Below are positions 28,678 to 37,430 of a DNA stretch of 64,000 nucleotides, one piece after another (within the stretch, counting starts at the first letter, position 1; each line of letters starts with the position of its first letter). The stretch is from Cyanidium caldarium (lineage: Eukaryota; Rhodophyta; Bangiophyceae; Cyanidiales; Cyanidiaceae), in assembly GCA_026184775.1 (NCBI GenBank), contig JANCYW010000003.1:496001-560000 (forward strand), read 5' to 3'. A model generated the notes under the pieces. The model saw only the letters and a program-made list of their open reading frames with translations, searched no databases and was not told the DNA's origin. Both the position numbers and the translations under genes were made by a program.

Positions 28678-30687
28678 ATGGCCAGCAGTGAAGAGCGACC
28701 GGACTCGGGCAGCGGTGCGGCTGCGGCGGCCGCCGGGGACGCCGACGCCCTGGCGGTGCCGCCGCTCACCCTCATCAACGCGCGCGGGGAGGTGTCGCAA
28801 CGACTGGCCAACTGGATCGACGAGTACGTGCAACCGCTCTCGGCGGTCGCCGAGGGTGCTAGTGCCACGACCGGTGGTTCGTTCTTGGGGCAGCGGGAGA
28901 TGGCGGTGGTGGCCGCGCTGGGCGTGCGCGGCTGCGGCAAGTCGACGCTGCTCAACGAGCTGTTCGGCAGCCGGTTCGCGGTCGGACGGGCGTATGGTCG
29001 GCGAGCGCGCGGTACTCGCGGGTGCACTATATCGGTAGCGGCGGTGCCGCCGGCGCCGTGGCTGCTGCTGATGGACTCGGAGGGCGTCGACGGGCGCGAA
29101 GTCGAGGAGGCGGAGGAGATGGAGGAGGCCGAAGCGGAGGCGTTGATTGCTGAGGCAGACAGCCGGGCGGCGTCGCGGCGATCGACGGGCGCGGCTGACG
29201 CCACGGCGGCCGGCAGGGGCGGCGGGGCGGTATTGGCGGCGGCCGGCGGCGGCGGCGTTGATGGTGGCGGGCACGCGGGCCATCGCGCGCGGCCGCCGTC
29301 GATGCGGCGCGCCGAGAAAGTGGCCATGTTAGCGGCCACCATTGCCGATGTGCTGGTCATCAACGTGTGGTATGCGGATTTGGGGCGCGCCGAGGCGGCC
29401 GGATACGTGCCGCTGGTGCGCACCATCTTCAGCGAGCACCTGAAGCTGTTCACCAAAGAGTCGCCGGCGCGTAGCAAGTTGTTGTTCGTGGTGCACGACC
29501 ACGACGACGGCTCACCGCTCGCCTCGGTGGCGAAAGTGATCGAGCGCGACGTGCTGGCCATCTGGGCGAATCAAGTGGAGAAGCCCGCAGAGTACAGCGG
29601 CACCCGCGTGCGCGATCACTTTGACGTCGAGGTGCTGTCGCTGCCGCACCCGCGTTATCGCGCCGAGCAGTATGCGGCGGCACTGAATGCGTTGCGCGAC
29701 CGCATCCTCCAGGGGCGCGGCGCGGAGACGGGCGTAGCCATTGCCAGCGAGGGTGCGGTGGCGTTCACGCGAGCGCCGGCCAATTTGCTGGCGCCGGCCG
29801 TCTCCAAAGAACTACCCGTGGAAGGATTTGCCACTTACGTGGAGATGGTGTGGCGCGAGCTGGTCGAGGCGAACGACATCGACACCCCGGGCTATTCGGA
29901 GCTGCTGGCGGTGTACCGCTGCGACCGCGTGGCCGAGCGGCTGCACGCGCTGGCGCACGAACAGATCGCCAAGTGGTATGCCGAAGTCGACAGCGGCAAA
30001 GTGGTGGAGAATTTCGGGCGCAAAGCGCAGGAGCTGCTGAACAGCACAGGCGAGCAGTACGATGCGGACACCAGCGCGTACGCCACCACCGACGGCGCGC
30101 TCATCCGCAGCCGCAAACGGCACGAGCTGATGTCGACGCTGCAGAATCACCTCCGGGCGCTGTTCAACCGGCAGGTGCAGATCCTGCAGAACCAGGCGCT
30201 GAACAAGTTTCGCGACCAGATGTTGTCGCTGATCGCGGACCGCAGCGGCATGGTGAGCGAGTTCGAGTCGCAGTTTTTGGTGCGGCGTGTGGACGAGTTC
30301 TTCTTCAAGCGCGCCGAGGAGCTGTTGGTGCCCAGCATGCGTCTGACGTATCGCGCCAGTCGCACCGATTTGCAGAACACGCTGTTGGAGGCGGCGAGCC
30401 GGTACCGCGACTCGCCCACCTCGCAGCTGCAGGCGATGACGCGTATGGAGAAGCGCGCCATGGCGCCCATGCCCAAACAGCGCGGGGTGGTGGTCGGGTT
30501 CGGATTGAATACCGCACTGCGGCCGCGCGGTTACGGCAATTTCCAGCTCATCGCCAGCACGTCTCGCGGCCCGCACACTTTCAACGCGACGATGTGTAAC
30601 GATGCGGACCTGGCCGAGCAGGAGGGCCACGGCAAGGTGCCACTGTTTCGTTGGCAACCGACCATCCACTTTGATGTCGACTTGTGA
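28678..30687 (+). CDS. RHD3/Sey1-like dynamin-superfamily GTPase
   Basis: RHD3/Sey1/atlastin GTPases fuse ER tubules. The GTPase signatures are present: P-loop GVRGCGKSTLLNELFG (about residues 82-97), LLLMDSEGVDGRE (about 129-141), KLLFVVHDHDD where other members have RD. The RHD3/Sey1-specific blocks follow: HFDVEVLSLPHPRYRAEQY, LPVEGFATYVEMVWRELVEA, and YSELLAVYRCDRVAERL, then a helical region. A Glu/Ala-rich and Gly-rich insertion sits after the DSEG motif (about 145-205). The 669-residue protein ends in RWQPTIHFDVDL. I see no pair of hydrophobic segments near the C-terminus, where Sey1/RHD3 have their membrane hairpin. Membership is clear; membrane fusion activity is not. Confidence 0.83.
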   Translation: MASSEERPDSGSGAAAAAAGDADALAVPPLTLINARGEVSQRLANWIDEYVQPLSAVAEGASATTGGSFLGQREMAVVAALGVRGCGKSTLLNELFGSRFAVGRAYGRRARGTRGCTISVAAVPPAPWLLLMDSEGVDGREVEEAEEMEEAEAEALIAEADSRAASRRSTGAADATAAGRGGGAVLAAAGGGGVDGGGHAGHRARPPSMRRAEKVAMLAATIADVLVINVWYADLGRAEAAGYVPLVRTIFSEHLKLFTKESPARSKLLFVVHDHDDGSPLASVAKVIERDVLAIWANQVEKPAEYSGTRVRDHFDVEVLSLPHPRYRAEQYAAALNALRDRILQGRGAETGVAIASEGAVAFTRAPANLLAPAVSKELPVEGFATYVEMVWRELVEANDIDTPGYSELLAVYRCDRVAERLHALAHEQIAKWYAEVDSGKVVENFGRKAQELLNSTGEQYDADTSAYATTDGALIRSRKRHELMSTLQNHLRALFNRQVQILQNQALNKFRDQMLSLIADRSGMVSEFESQFLVRRVDEFFFKRAEELLVPSMRLTYRASRTDLQNTLLEAASRYRDSPTSQLQAMTRMEKRAMAPMPKQRGVVVGFGLNTALRPRGYGNFQLIASTSRGPHTFNATMCNDADLAEQEGHGKVPLFRWQPTIHFDVDL

Positions 30688-30840
30688 TGGAGGGAGAGGG
30701 CGTGCGCATGCGGGATGGAGGGATGGGCCCAGGCGCCCGTGCACGCTAGAGGAATGCCAGTTGCGTGCCACTGGGCTGCATTCCGTAAAAGCGCCAACGC
30801 GTTGGATACGTCAAGAGGTGGGTGGCAGGGGTGACTCCCT

Positions 30841-31596
30841 TCATTCCTCACGTGTGGCATTCGTCGGAGACGTCTCGGGTGGCGCGCCCAAGATGACCAC
30901 ATTATCGTCCAGCGTCCAACAGCCGATGGGCCGCACGCGGGGCACATCCGAGAGCGGGTCCGTCGCCCGCGATGTGTAGGCGGCCACGCCCGTCGTGTCA
31001 CTGCCTAGCCAGCACGGCGATATCGTCAACAGCAGCAGGTGGTAATACAGGCCGGCAGTGTCTTTCGCACCGCCTGACGCGCCCTGCAGCGCTGCGGTTA
31101 TGACCCGCGCGCCGCCTTCCAGCATCACCGCGCGCACTCCGGTATGCGCCACCCCGGCGGTTCGCGGCTGCTCGATGAGCGCCGCGCGCCGCTCCCGCCA
31201 CAGTCGACACGTCTCCGGCACGCGCTGCACATTGTGCGGCAGCAGCACCATCGCTTTCGGTGGTCGCCACTCGGGCGGCATACGCTCGGCCACGCCGTAG
31301 CGCACACTCAGCAGCGGATCGTCCGCCAGGAGCGTGCCATAACCGACGGCCACCGCGTCGTGCGCCGCCCGCACTGCATGCGTCAGTAGCATGGTACGCG
31401 CATTGGACAATCGCCACTGTGCACCTACCGGCCGCGGTCGCGTGTCGATCTTGCCGTCCAGGCTCGCAGCAAACGACAGGGTCACCCAAGGCGCCTGCGG
31501 CTGTTGTTGCCAGTGGGCCAGTTGGTGCGAGTGCACCTGGCGCAAGATGGTGTCTTCCGGTTCTCGGCCCAGTAGCACTGGCCATGGATATTCCAT
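30841..31596 (-). CDS. RIB7: Riboflavin-specific deaminase-type reductase (RIB7/RibD C-terminal family)
   Basis: This NADPH-dependent reductase acts on 2,5-diamino-6-ribosylamino-pyrimidinone 5'-phosphate (or its deaminated form) in riboflavin synthesis. The 251-residue protein is the reductase domain alone: PWVTLSFAASLDGKIDTRPR, SNARTMLLTHAVRAAHDAVAVGYGTLLADDPLLSVRY (split in two conserved blocks), VRAVMLEGGARVITAAL for NADPH binding, and LTISPCWLGSD. No cytidine-deaminase zinc motif is present, so it is not a bifunctional RibD. The layout resembles fungal RIB7 and archaeal enzymes. The ATG 31594-31596 gives a natural start. It is divergent from the coiled-coil gene across 197 bp. Confidence 0.87.
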   Translation of the reverse strand: MEYPWPVLLGREPEDTILRQVHSHQLAHWQQQPQAPWVTLSFAASLDGKIDTRPRPVGAQWRLSNARTMLLTHAVRAAHDAVAVGYGTLLADDPLLSVRYGVAERMPPEWRPPKAMVLLPHNVQRVPETCRLWRERRAALIEQPRTAGVAHTGVRAVMLEGGARVITAALQGASGGAKDTAGLYYHLLLLTISPCWLGSDTTGVAAYTSRATDPLSDVPRVRPIGCWTLDDNVVILGAPPETSPTNATREE

Positions 31597-31793
31597 AGAC
31601 GTTTCGGAGTGGAGGGAATTTTCAGGTCATCTCCGCAGACGGCGTTTTTGAGAAACTCCTCGCCCGTGCGGCGCGTCGCAGCCCTCCGGAGCGAACCGGC
31701 TGGCGCGCGGTATTGTGGAGAGTGCGGAAGGAGGTTGACGGAACGTCTGCGGTAGTCCCGAGGCCGCTGCAATAGCACGAAACCCACACTTTG

Positions 31794-32363
31794 ATGGTCC
31801 TGAGGTTGTTCCGGCAGCTGCGGCAGGTGTGGCAGTTGTGGCGGGCCACCAAACAGGCGGAACGACAGCTGGTGCAGCAGGCGCAAGGGCAGGCTGCGGA
31901 GGCGCGCGAGGTGGCCGAGTTGGCCCGGCAGAACCACGAGGCGCTGCAGCAAGCGTATCAACGGTTGCGGGGGGAGGTGGAGGGCATCGGGCGCGCAGCC
32001 GACGCCGTGGAAGGTGCGGTGACGGTGCCGAGGCCGGGCGAGGACGCACAACGACTGCACGAGCGGCTGGCCGCGCAAGTGGAAGAGAGCGTGCAGCGCG
32101 CCCCGGGAGTGAGTGCCGACATGAAGCAGCAACTGACGGAGCGTATGCGGCAGGTGGCATCGGAGGTGGCCGAGGAGGAAGGGCGCGGGGCGGACGTGCG
32201 GCGGGTGTTGATCGAGCGCATCAAGCGCAGCGGTGCGTCGCCTGAGACGGTTTTACAGTATCTGGATCAGGTGAGCGCGGCGCCCACCGGCGGCAGCACT
32301 GCCGCAGACCAACAGCGAGTACGGCAACAGCTGCGGAAACAGTTGGAGGAGGCGCTGCGATGA
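31794..32363 (+). CDS. Hypothetical coiled-coil protein
   Basis: An unrecognised 189-residue protein. It is almost entirely helical in appearance: residues 1-65 are a Gln/Ala/Glu/Leu-rich coiled coil (FRQLRQVWQLWRATKQAERQ and on), followed by a short linker with EGAVTVPRPG and a second helical half (RLHERLAAQVEESV, MKQQLTERMRQVASEV). The very start, MVLRLFRQLRQVWQLWR, is amphipathic and basic, compatible with mitochondrial targeting or membrane contact. It is a clean frame between two assigned genes, 11 bp from the stop of eS21. No function can be given. Confidence 0.6.
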   Translation: MVLRLFRQLRQVWQLWRATKQAERQLVQQAQGQAAEAREVAELARQNHEALQQAYQRLRGEVEGIGRAADAVEGAVTVPRPGEDAQRLHERLAAQVEESVQRAPGVSADMKQQLTERMRQVASEVAEEEGRGADVRRVLIERIKRSGASPETVLQYLDQVSAAPTGGSTAADQQRVRQQLRKQLEEALR

Positions 32364-32374
32364 CCCATCCAATC

Positions 32375-32653
32375 CTATTCCATCCCGCGGGCGCCGTCTT
32401 CCCGCAAATCGTCCAACGCGCCCCTCTCTTTGAGCAACCGGTACACCGCCTGATCGCTCAGTCCCTTGCGGCGCGGGTATCCCGCCAGCGCTATGGTGAC
32501 GTGCTCGCCCGGCACCGCTCGGCCGGTCTCGGGATCCACCTTGGCCGCGTTGATCTGCACCGAGGCGTGATCCTTGGCGGTGATGAGTCGGTTGGTCAGC
32601 GAACACTTCCGCGGAACGTACAGGTCCACTACGCGCCCTTTGGAGTTTTGCAT
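32375..32653 (-). CDS. RPS21: 40S ribosomal protein eS21
   Basis: A small cytosolic ribosomal subunit protein. The 92-residue product starts [21 protein letters not shown], then [20 protein letters not shown] and [17 protein letters not shown], all at their usual places in eS21. The start at 32651-32653 matches the family N-terminus. The protein ends a few residues longer than the plant form, in REDGARGME. It shares the upstream gap with WDR82. Confidence 0.95.
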   Translation of the reverse strand: MQNSKGRVVDLYVPRKCSLTNRLITAKDHASVQINAAKVDPETGRAVPGEHVTIALAGYPRRKGLSDQAVYRLLKERGALDDLREDGARGME

Positions 32654-32981
32654 GAGAAGGCACGAGGTCAGAGGAGGGCGGAGGGGCGTTAAAAGGCGTG
32701 AGCGTTCAGGACGCGCTGTTGCGAGCCACCGAAGACAGAAGCGTCGGGCCGGCTGCGCAGCGCGCCGACGACCCACGGCCGACAAAGCATATGAGACAAG
32801 CTTGCGCATAAGGGAGAAAGCGATGGGCTCGCTTTGTGACGGCTGCTCTGAGCCGACCGAACGCGACACCTCCATCACCTCACCTTGTGCTCGAGGTGAT
32901 GTCTGGAAAACGCTCTGCCACCATGATCTCCTGATTGCCCCTCTTTCCGACCTTTCCCTCTCTTCTCTCTCTCTCTCTCTG
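32654..32981. promoter_or_regulatory. Likely bidirectional promoter (eS21 / WDR82) with CT tract
   Basis: These 328 bases separate two divergent starts. The WDR82 side ends in a pure TC run at 32964-32980, one base before the ATG, inside a longer pyrimidine-rich stretch from about 32928. Such leaders also precede IMP4, RPF2 and ARF1 here. Confidence 0.5.
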
Positions 32982-34049
32982 ATGACCTCGGCGGTGCCAG
33001 GCGCGCAGGTGCGCATGTCGCAGGCGGCCGTGCGCTCGTTGCGCAAGACCAAAGTGTTCAAGGGCGTGCACGGCGAACAGATCAACTCGCTAGACTTCTC
33101 TTCAGACGGCGAGCGTCTGGTCTGTGCCGGTGACGACGGACTGGTCAGTGTGTACAGTGCCGCCGAGGGCACGCTGCTGAAGACCATTCCGGTGAAGCGA
33201 TACGGGTGCGGCGTCATCCGCTTCAGCAACCACAAGTCGGCGGTGTTGTGTGCCAGCAAGCCGGTGGTGGATGCGGTGGTGGCGGCGGCCGGACATGGCG
33301 GCGGCAGAGACGCCGCGCTCTACGGCGCGCCAGTGTCGTGGGACGACAACATCCGCTACCTGTCGCTATCGGAGAACAAGTACATCCGCTACTTTCGCGG
33401 ACATCGCGCACGGGTGGTGTCGTTGGCGGTGACGCCCAACGATGACTCTTTCATGTCGGCGGCACTGGACGGCACCATGCGACTGTGGGATATTCGATAT
33501 CCGCATTGTGCCGGAGCGCTGCAGATCCGCGGCCGCCCAGCGGTGGCCGTGGACCCCACCGGGCTGGTGGCCGCGGTGGCCTTCTCTGACCTGCAGAAAC
33601 TGGTCATCAAACTGTACGACCTGCGCAAGTGGGACGAGGGCCCGTTTATCGATTTCGAGAGCACCATCACCACCTCCGAACCGACGGTGCTCAAGTTCAG
33701 CGGTGACGGGCGGTCGTTGCTGGTGGGCACCGCCGAGCCCAACCCGCGCATTCAACTGCTGGATGCCTTCAACGGCCAGCTGCAGACACTGTGCCGCGGA
33801 CACTCCAACGACCAGGCGTACGAGTTGGATGCCGGATTCAGCGCCGACTCGGAGTTTGTGGTGTCCGGCTCCGAAGACGCCACCGTGCACATCTGGGAGC
33901 GCGCCACCGGCCAGCCGGTGCACGTGCTCAGCGGCCACTCCACGCACCTGCGCGCTGTCGCCTTCAACCCGCAGTACGCCATGCTGGCCAGCGCGTGTCA
34001 GAATGTGGTGTTCTGGCAGCCGGACCCCGCCGCCCTCGAGTACGTGTGA
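32982..34049 (+). CDS. WDR82: WDR82/Swd2 WD40 protein
   Basis: WDR82 (yeast Swd2) is a beta-propeller subunit of the Set1/COMPASS histone H3K4 methyltransferase; in yeast it is also part of the APT/cleavage-polyadenylation factor. The 355-residue protein shows the family sequence: [82 protein letters not shown], and [13 protein letters not shown] near the end. The [13 protein letters not shown] and TLRLWD-type repeats are diagnostic of WDR82. A Gly/Ala-rich insertion interrupts the second blade near residue 95. The start is the ATG after the CT tract. Confidence 0.92.
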   Translation: MTSAVPGAQVRMSQAAVRSLRKTKVFKGVHGEQINSLDFSSDGERLVCAGDDGLVSVYSAAEGTLLKTIPVKRYGCGVIRFSNHKSAVLCASKPVVDAVVAAAGHGGGRDAALYGAPVSWDDNIRYLSLSENKYIRYFRGHRARVVSLAVTPNDDSFMSAALDGTMRLWDIRYPHCAGALQIRGRPAVAVDPTGLVAAVAFSDLQKLVIKLYDLRKWDEGPFIDFESTITTSEPTVLKFSGDGRSLLVGTAEPNPRIQLLDAFNGQLQTLCRGHSNDQAYELDAGFSADSEFVVSGSEDATVHIWERATGQPVHVLSGHSTHLRAVAFNPQYAMLASACQNVVFWQPDPAALEYV

Positions 34050-34260
34050 GCGGAGGGTGAGGAGAGCGGGTTCATAAAGCCGACGTGCATAGGTTGTGGG
34101 AGAGCAGAGGCCATCAATCGCATATCGTCTGCGCCACTCTCCACGACCGTCTGCAAATTCACTGCAAGAGGCGGCTATTCGAGACCGTCGCGCTCCTGCT
34201 CCGCAGCAGGGTTTTCCCTCACGCTGTGGTACTCGGGTCTCAGCTCTGCCTCGCCTTTTG
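34050..34260. other. Intergenic gap upstream of the Ldh_2-family gene
   Basis: These 211 bases hold the 3' region of WDR82 and the promoter of the next plus-strand gene. The frame is open in register far upstream of the chosen ATG, but that stretch has no family similarity. Confidence 0.4.
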
Positions 34261-35448
34261 ATGGATGAGGCGCAAGTGACCGTGGCCGTAGAGCAGGTGC
34301 GCCTGTTGGCGTATCGGCGGCTGCGTCGACTGCGGTACTCGCCCCGTGTGGCCGCGCTCATTACGGACATATTGCTGTACGCCCAGATCGGCGGCAATTC
34401 ACAGGGCGTGCTCAAGCTGCTGCGCAGCGGCACCGGCTCGCTGGCGGACACACCCGGCGATGAAGCCGATGACCAGCAGGAGCCTCGGACGGCCGCGGCC
34501 TACCGAGATGAACTGGCGGCGCTACCGTGTGGCCTGTTCGAGGCGCCGCGGCAACTTCCGCAGTCGCGCAAGGCCCGCCTCACCGAGTGCAACCCGTGGA
34601 CGCTGCATATCGACGGGCGCGGCGAGAATGCCATGGTGGTGATGGGCCTGGCTACGGCCGGCGTCCTGTCCAGGGCGCGTGCGCACGGCATCGGCCTGGC
34701 AGGCACCTGCGGCACCTACACCAGCACCGGCGCGGTGGGCTATTACGCCCGCTGGATCGCCCAATGCGGTTGCATCGGGTTGGTGTGTAGCGGCAGCAGC
34801 CCGCACGTGGCGCCCGCCAGTTGCGCGGAGGCGTTGCTGGGCACCAATCCGCTCGCCTGGGCCGCACCGCTCGCCGACGCCGACGGCGCCACCGAACCGC
34901 TGGTGTTTGACATGTCCACCTCGGCCATCACCTACTGGGAAGTGGGCGCGGCGGCCGCGGCGCAGCAGCCGTTGCCGCCGGGCGTGGCCATCGACCGTCA
35001 CGGACGCGCGACGCGCGACCCTGCAGCGGTGGAAGCGTTGCTGACGGTGGCCGGCTGGAAAGGCACCGGCCTGTCGCTGCTGGTGGAGGTGCTGACCGGA
35101 CCGCTGGTGGGGGCGACCTGCGCGAGCACCGACGACAGTGAGGGAGTGCAACGCAATTGGGGCAACGTCGTCGTGGCATTGGATCCGGGAGCTTTCGGCG
35201 CCGGTTTGGGCAGCGACGACGACCACCGACGCCAGGTCATCGGGGGCATTACGGCACTGGTGCAGCGTATTCGATCCGCACGACCGGACGACCAGCACGA
35301 GCGGCCGGCGATGGTGGGCGACCGCAGTGCCGCGCGTCGACGCAACGCCCGGCGCACCGGCGCGATGCACATGCCACCGTGGCTGCTGCACGAACTGCAA
35401 CAGGCAGTGGACCGGGACGACGATGGGGGGATGGGTGAGCGTGAGTAG
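34261..35448 (+). CDS. Malate/L-lactate dehydrogenase (Ldh_2) family protein, probably inactive
   Basis: The 395-residue protein has the Ldh_2 fold sequence: VAALITDILLYAQIGGNSQGVLKLL, GLATAGVLSRARAHGIGLAG, STGAVGYYARWIAQCGCIGLV, GTNPLAWAAPLAD and PLVFDMSTSAITYWEV (NAD-binding and dimer segments), then KGTGLSLLVEVLTGPLVGAT. Active members use a His in an SHG motif and carry a second conserved His in a NHFG-type segment. Here these positions read NSQGV and TSTGAVGYY, so both His are absent. An inactive or altered dehydrogenase is therefore likely. The start at 34261 is the first ATG at the family N-terminus. Bacterial origin is possible but not shown. Confidence 0.8.
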   Translation: MDEAQVTVAVEQVRLLAYRRLRRLRYSPRVAALITDILLYAQIGGNSQGVLKLLRSGTGSLADTPGDEADDQQEPRTAAAYRDELAALPCGLFEAPRQLPQSRKARLTECNPWTLHIDGRGENAMVVMGLATAGVLSRARAHGIGLAGTCGTYTSTGAVGYYARWIAQCGCIGLVCSGSSPHVAPASCAEALLGTNPLAWAAPLADADGATEPLVFDMSTSAITYWEVGAAAAAQQPLPPGVAIDRHGRATRDPAAVEALLTVAGWKGTGLSLLVEVLTGPLVGATCASTDDSEGVQRNWGNVVVALDPGAFGAGLGSDDDHRRQVIGGITALVQRIRSARPDDQHERPAMVGDRSAARRRNARRTGAMHMPPWLLHELQQAVDRDDDGGMGERE

Positions 35449-35510
35449 CCGCGGACGCCCGCCATACCGACGCTGCCGAACCGCGTCACCCCTCGTGCTT
35501 TACGGTCGCC

Positions 35511-37430
35511 TCAGAACTGGCCGGTCACATCGCCCAGCTGCGCCGGGAACGGCGCCAGGATCAGCAGTGTGGTGGCCAGCAGCACCAACGACACCACCGT
35601 TCGCACATTGTCCGGTTCGGTGACCTCCTCCGAACACGGGATCTCCGCCTCCCGTTGCAGAAAGATCAGCACCAGGCCGTAGAAGAGCAGCAGCGGCGAG
35701 TTGCCGAAGATAGACGACAGACCCTGCAGAATGAGCGTGATGCCGGTGACGCGGCCGGCGATACGCCTACCGTAGATGGCCTGCATCATGCGGCCGCCGT
35801 CGGATCGGCCCACCGGCAGCAGCTGCAGCGCCTGACTCAGCAGGCCGGTGTAGCCGACCACACACAATGGGTGCACCGCGATGGTCTGCTGCGCCAGGGC
35901 GCTGGCCGGCAACAGCCACTTGCCCAACGACCCGATCAGCAGCGACGAGTTGAACAGCGACGAGGGCACCTGCGGAAACCAGTCCAGCGTCGCACCGCCC
36001 TGTTGCGCGGTGAGCGCCAGGCCCGCCACCAGCGCCGCCAACGAGACGCCCACCCCGATGAGCGGACCGGACACCGCCACATCGAACAACGCGTTGCGGT
36101 CGCGCGGGAACGACTTGAGCGGGGTGATGCACCCGTAGGTGCCGATCTGCAAAGACGGAACCGCGTACGACAGACCGAGGCGCACGTTGTGGGCGGCGGC
36201 GGCGACTCGGTGGGCCAGTTCGTGCGCCACCGTCACGAACAGCGCCCCGAAGGATACCGGGTAGGTCTCGGTGACGATGTCGAGGTTGCCGCCGGCGATC
36301 TGCTTCATGAAATCCGGCGACATGCCGAACACCCCGACGCCGTACCCGAACGTGGTGAACAGCGCCAGCCCGCCGATCAGAAACGCGGCCGCATACTGCG
36401 CGAAACCGGGCGGTGCCGGCTGCGACGCCGTGGGCATGGCCACAACGATGGGCGGCGGGCCCGGCCACACCGAGTCGCTGCCGGCTTCGGCGTCGGGCTT
36501 CTTAGGCTCGTACAGTTTGGAGTCGGGGATTTTGCCCACGTTCCACAGGCTGAGTCGATCTTCATCGCCGGTGCGGTCATTGGCGGTGGTAGCGGTTGCT
36601 GCCGGATCTTCCACCATAAACAGCCGCACCCGCTCGTCCAAACCGGCCGTGGTCAACGCCCGCGCCAGTTCACTGTAGGCGTCGGCGGGCGATGCCATGC
36701 GCAGCTCACCCCGAAACACAATGCCCACCGGAGTGCGGGCGAAGCGGCTCACTCGAAACGTGCGCTCGCCGAACACTTGCTCCTGCAGCGCCTTGAGGTC
36801 GGCGTCGGAGATGCCACCGCCGAGTACCAGCGGGCCCATTCGCGAGAGCAGCATGAGGCTCGCCTCGTCCAGGGTGCCGCTCTCGAGCATCTCCCGCAGG
36901 GTCTGGCGCGCTCGCTCCACTTCGCTGCGCGCGTTGCCAGACGAGGCGGGTGTGGCGGGCGTTTTGTCGCTGGTGGTGTCCGCGGCTTCCGCGGTGGGAG
37001 CGTTGCTCGTTGGCGTGGGCGATCTGGTGCCCTCGCCTTCTCGGGGATGCAATTTCTGTCGCGAGAGCCGGAATTTCTCGCTCTCGATCCGTGCCCGCTC
37101 CGCCTCCAACTTGGCGCGTTCGGCGTCGAGCGCCGCCCGCTCCGCCTCCAACCGCGCCCGCTCGGCTTGCAGCGCCAGCTCTTCACGTTGATGCTCTCCC
37201 CCTTCCCCGTGATTCACTGCAGCGTCATTGCTGGAGGCCGGTGAGTCGTCGCTCAGGCGCAAGGTGGGCAACCGCGCGCGGCACCGTCGGCGGACGCGGT
37301 CCCAGCGACCCGGCCGCCGGCCGGCCAACAGAGCGGAGGAGGGCGAGAGTGACCTCAGCCAGGCACTCCGTTTATGGGAGCGTTGTGCCGTGCCTGTCGT
37401 TAGCGAAATGAAACCGGCTTGCAAACCCAT
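35511..37430 (-). CDS. EGY-type site-2 metalloprotease, plastid membrane
   Basis: EGY proteases are intramembrane zinc proteases of the S2P family in thylakoid or envelope membranes of plants and algae, needed for plastid development. The zinc motif is VTVAHELAHRVAAAAH (HExxH near residue 404), and the third-ligand region reads PVGRSDGGRMMQAIYGRR. Several hydrophobic segments surround them (AAFLIGGLALFTTFGYGVGV, GPLIGVGVSLAALVAGLAL, VVSLVLLATTLLILAPF). SYAVPSLQIGTYGCITPLKSFPRDRNALFD is the EGY-specific block. The N-terminal 130 residues hold a basic leader and a Glu/Arg/Ala-rich coiled coil (residues about 85-125). At 639 residues it is in the EGY1/2 range. The ATG 37428-37430 is the first in frame. 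Confidence 0.92.
   Translation of the reverse strand: MGLQAGFISLTTGTAQRSHKRSAWLRSLSPSSALLAGRRPGRWDRVRRRCRARLPTLRLSDDSPASSNDAAVNHGEGGEHQREELALQAERARLEAERAALDAERAKLEAERARIESEKFRLSRQKLHPREGEGTRSPTPTSNAPTAEAADTTSDKTPATPASSGNARSEVERARQTLREMLESGTLDEASLMLLSRMGPLVLGGGISDADLKALQEQVFGERTFRVSRFARTPVGIVFRGELRMASPADAYSELARALTTAGLDERVRLFMVEDPAATATTANDRTGDEDRLSLWNVGKIPDSKLYEPKKPDAEAGSDSVWPGPPPIVVAMPTASQPAPPGFAQYAAAFLIGGLALFTTFGYGVGVFGMSPDFMKQIAGGNLDIVTETYPVSFGALFVTVAHELAHRVAAAAHNVRLGLSYAVPSLQIGTYGCITPLKSFPRDRNALFDVAVSGPLIGVGVSLAALVAGLALTAQQGGATLDWFPQVPSSLFNSSLLIGSLGKWLLPASALAQQTIAVHPLCVVGYTGLLSQALQLLPVGRSDGGRMMQAIYGRRIAGRVTGITLILQGLSSIFGNSPLLLFYGLVLIFLQREAEIPCSEEVTEPDNVRTVVSLVLLATTLLILAPFPAQLGDVTGQF

Noticed and set aside
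35655-37244. A 529-codon plus-strand open frame
   Set aside because: It is the mirror of the EGY protease gene.
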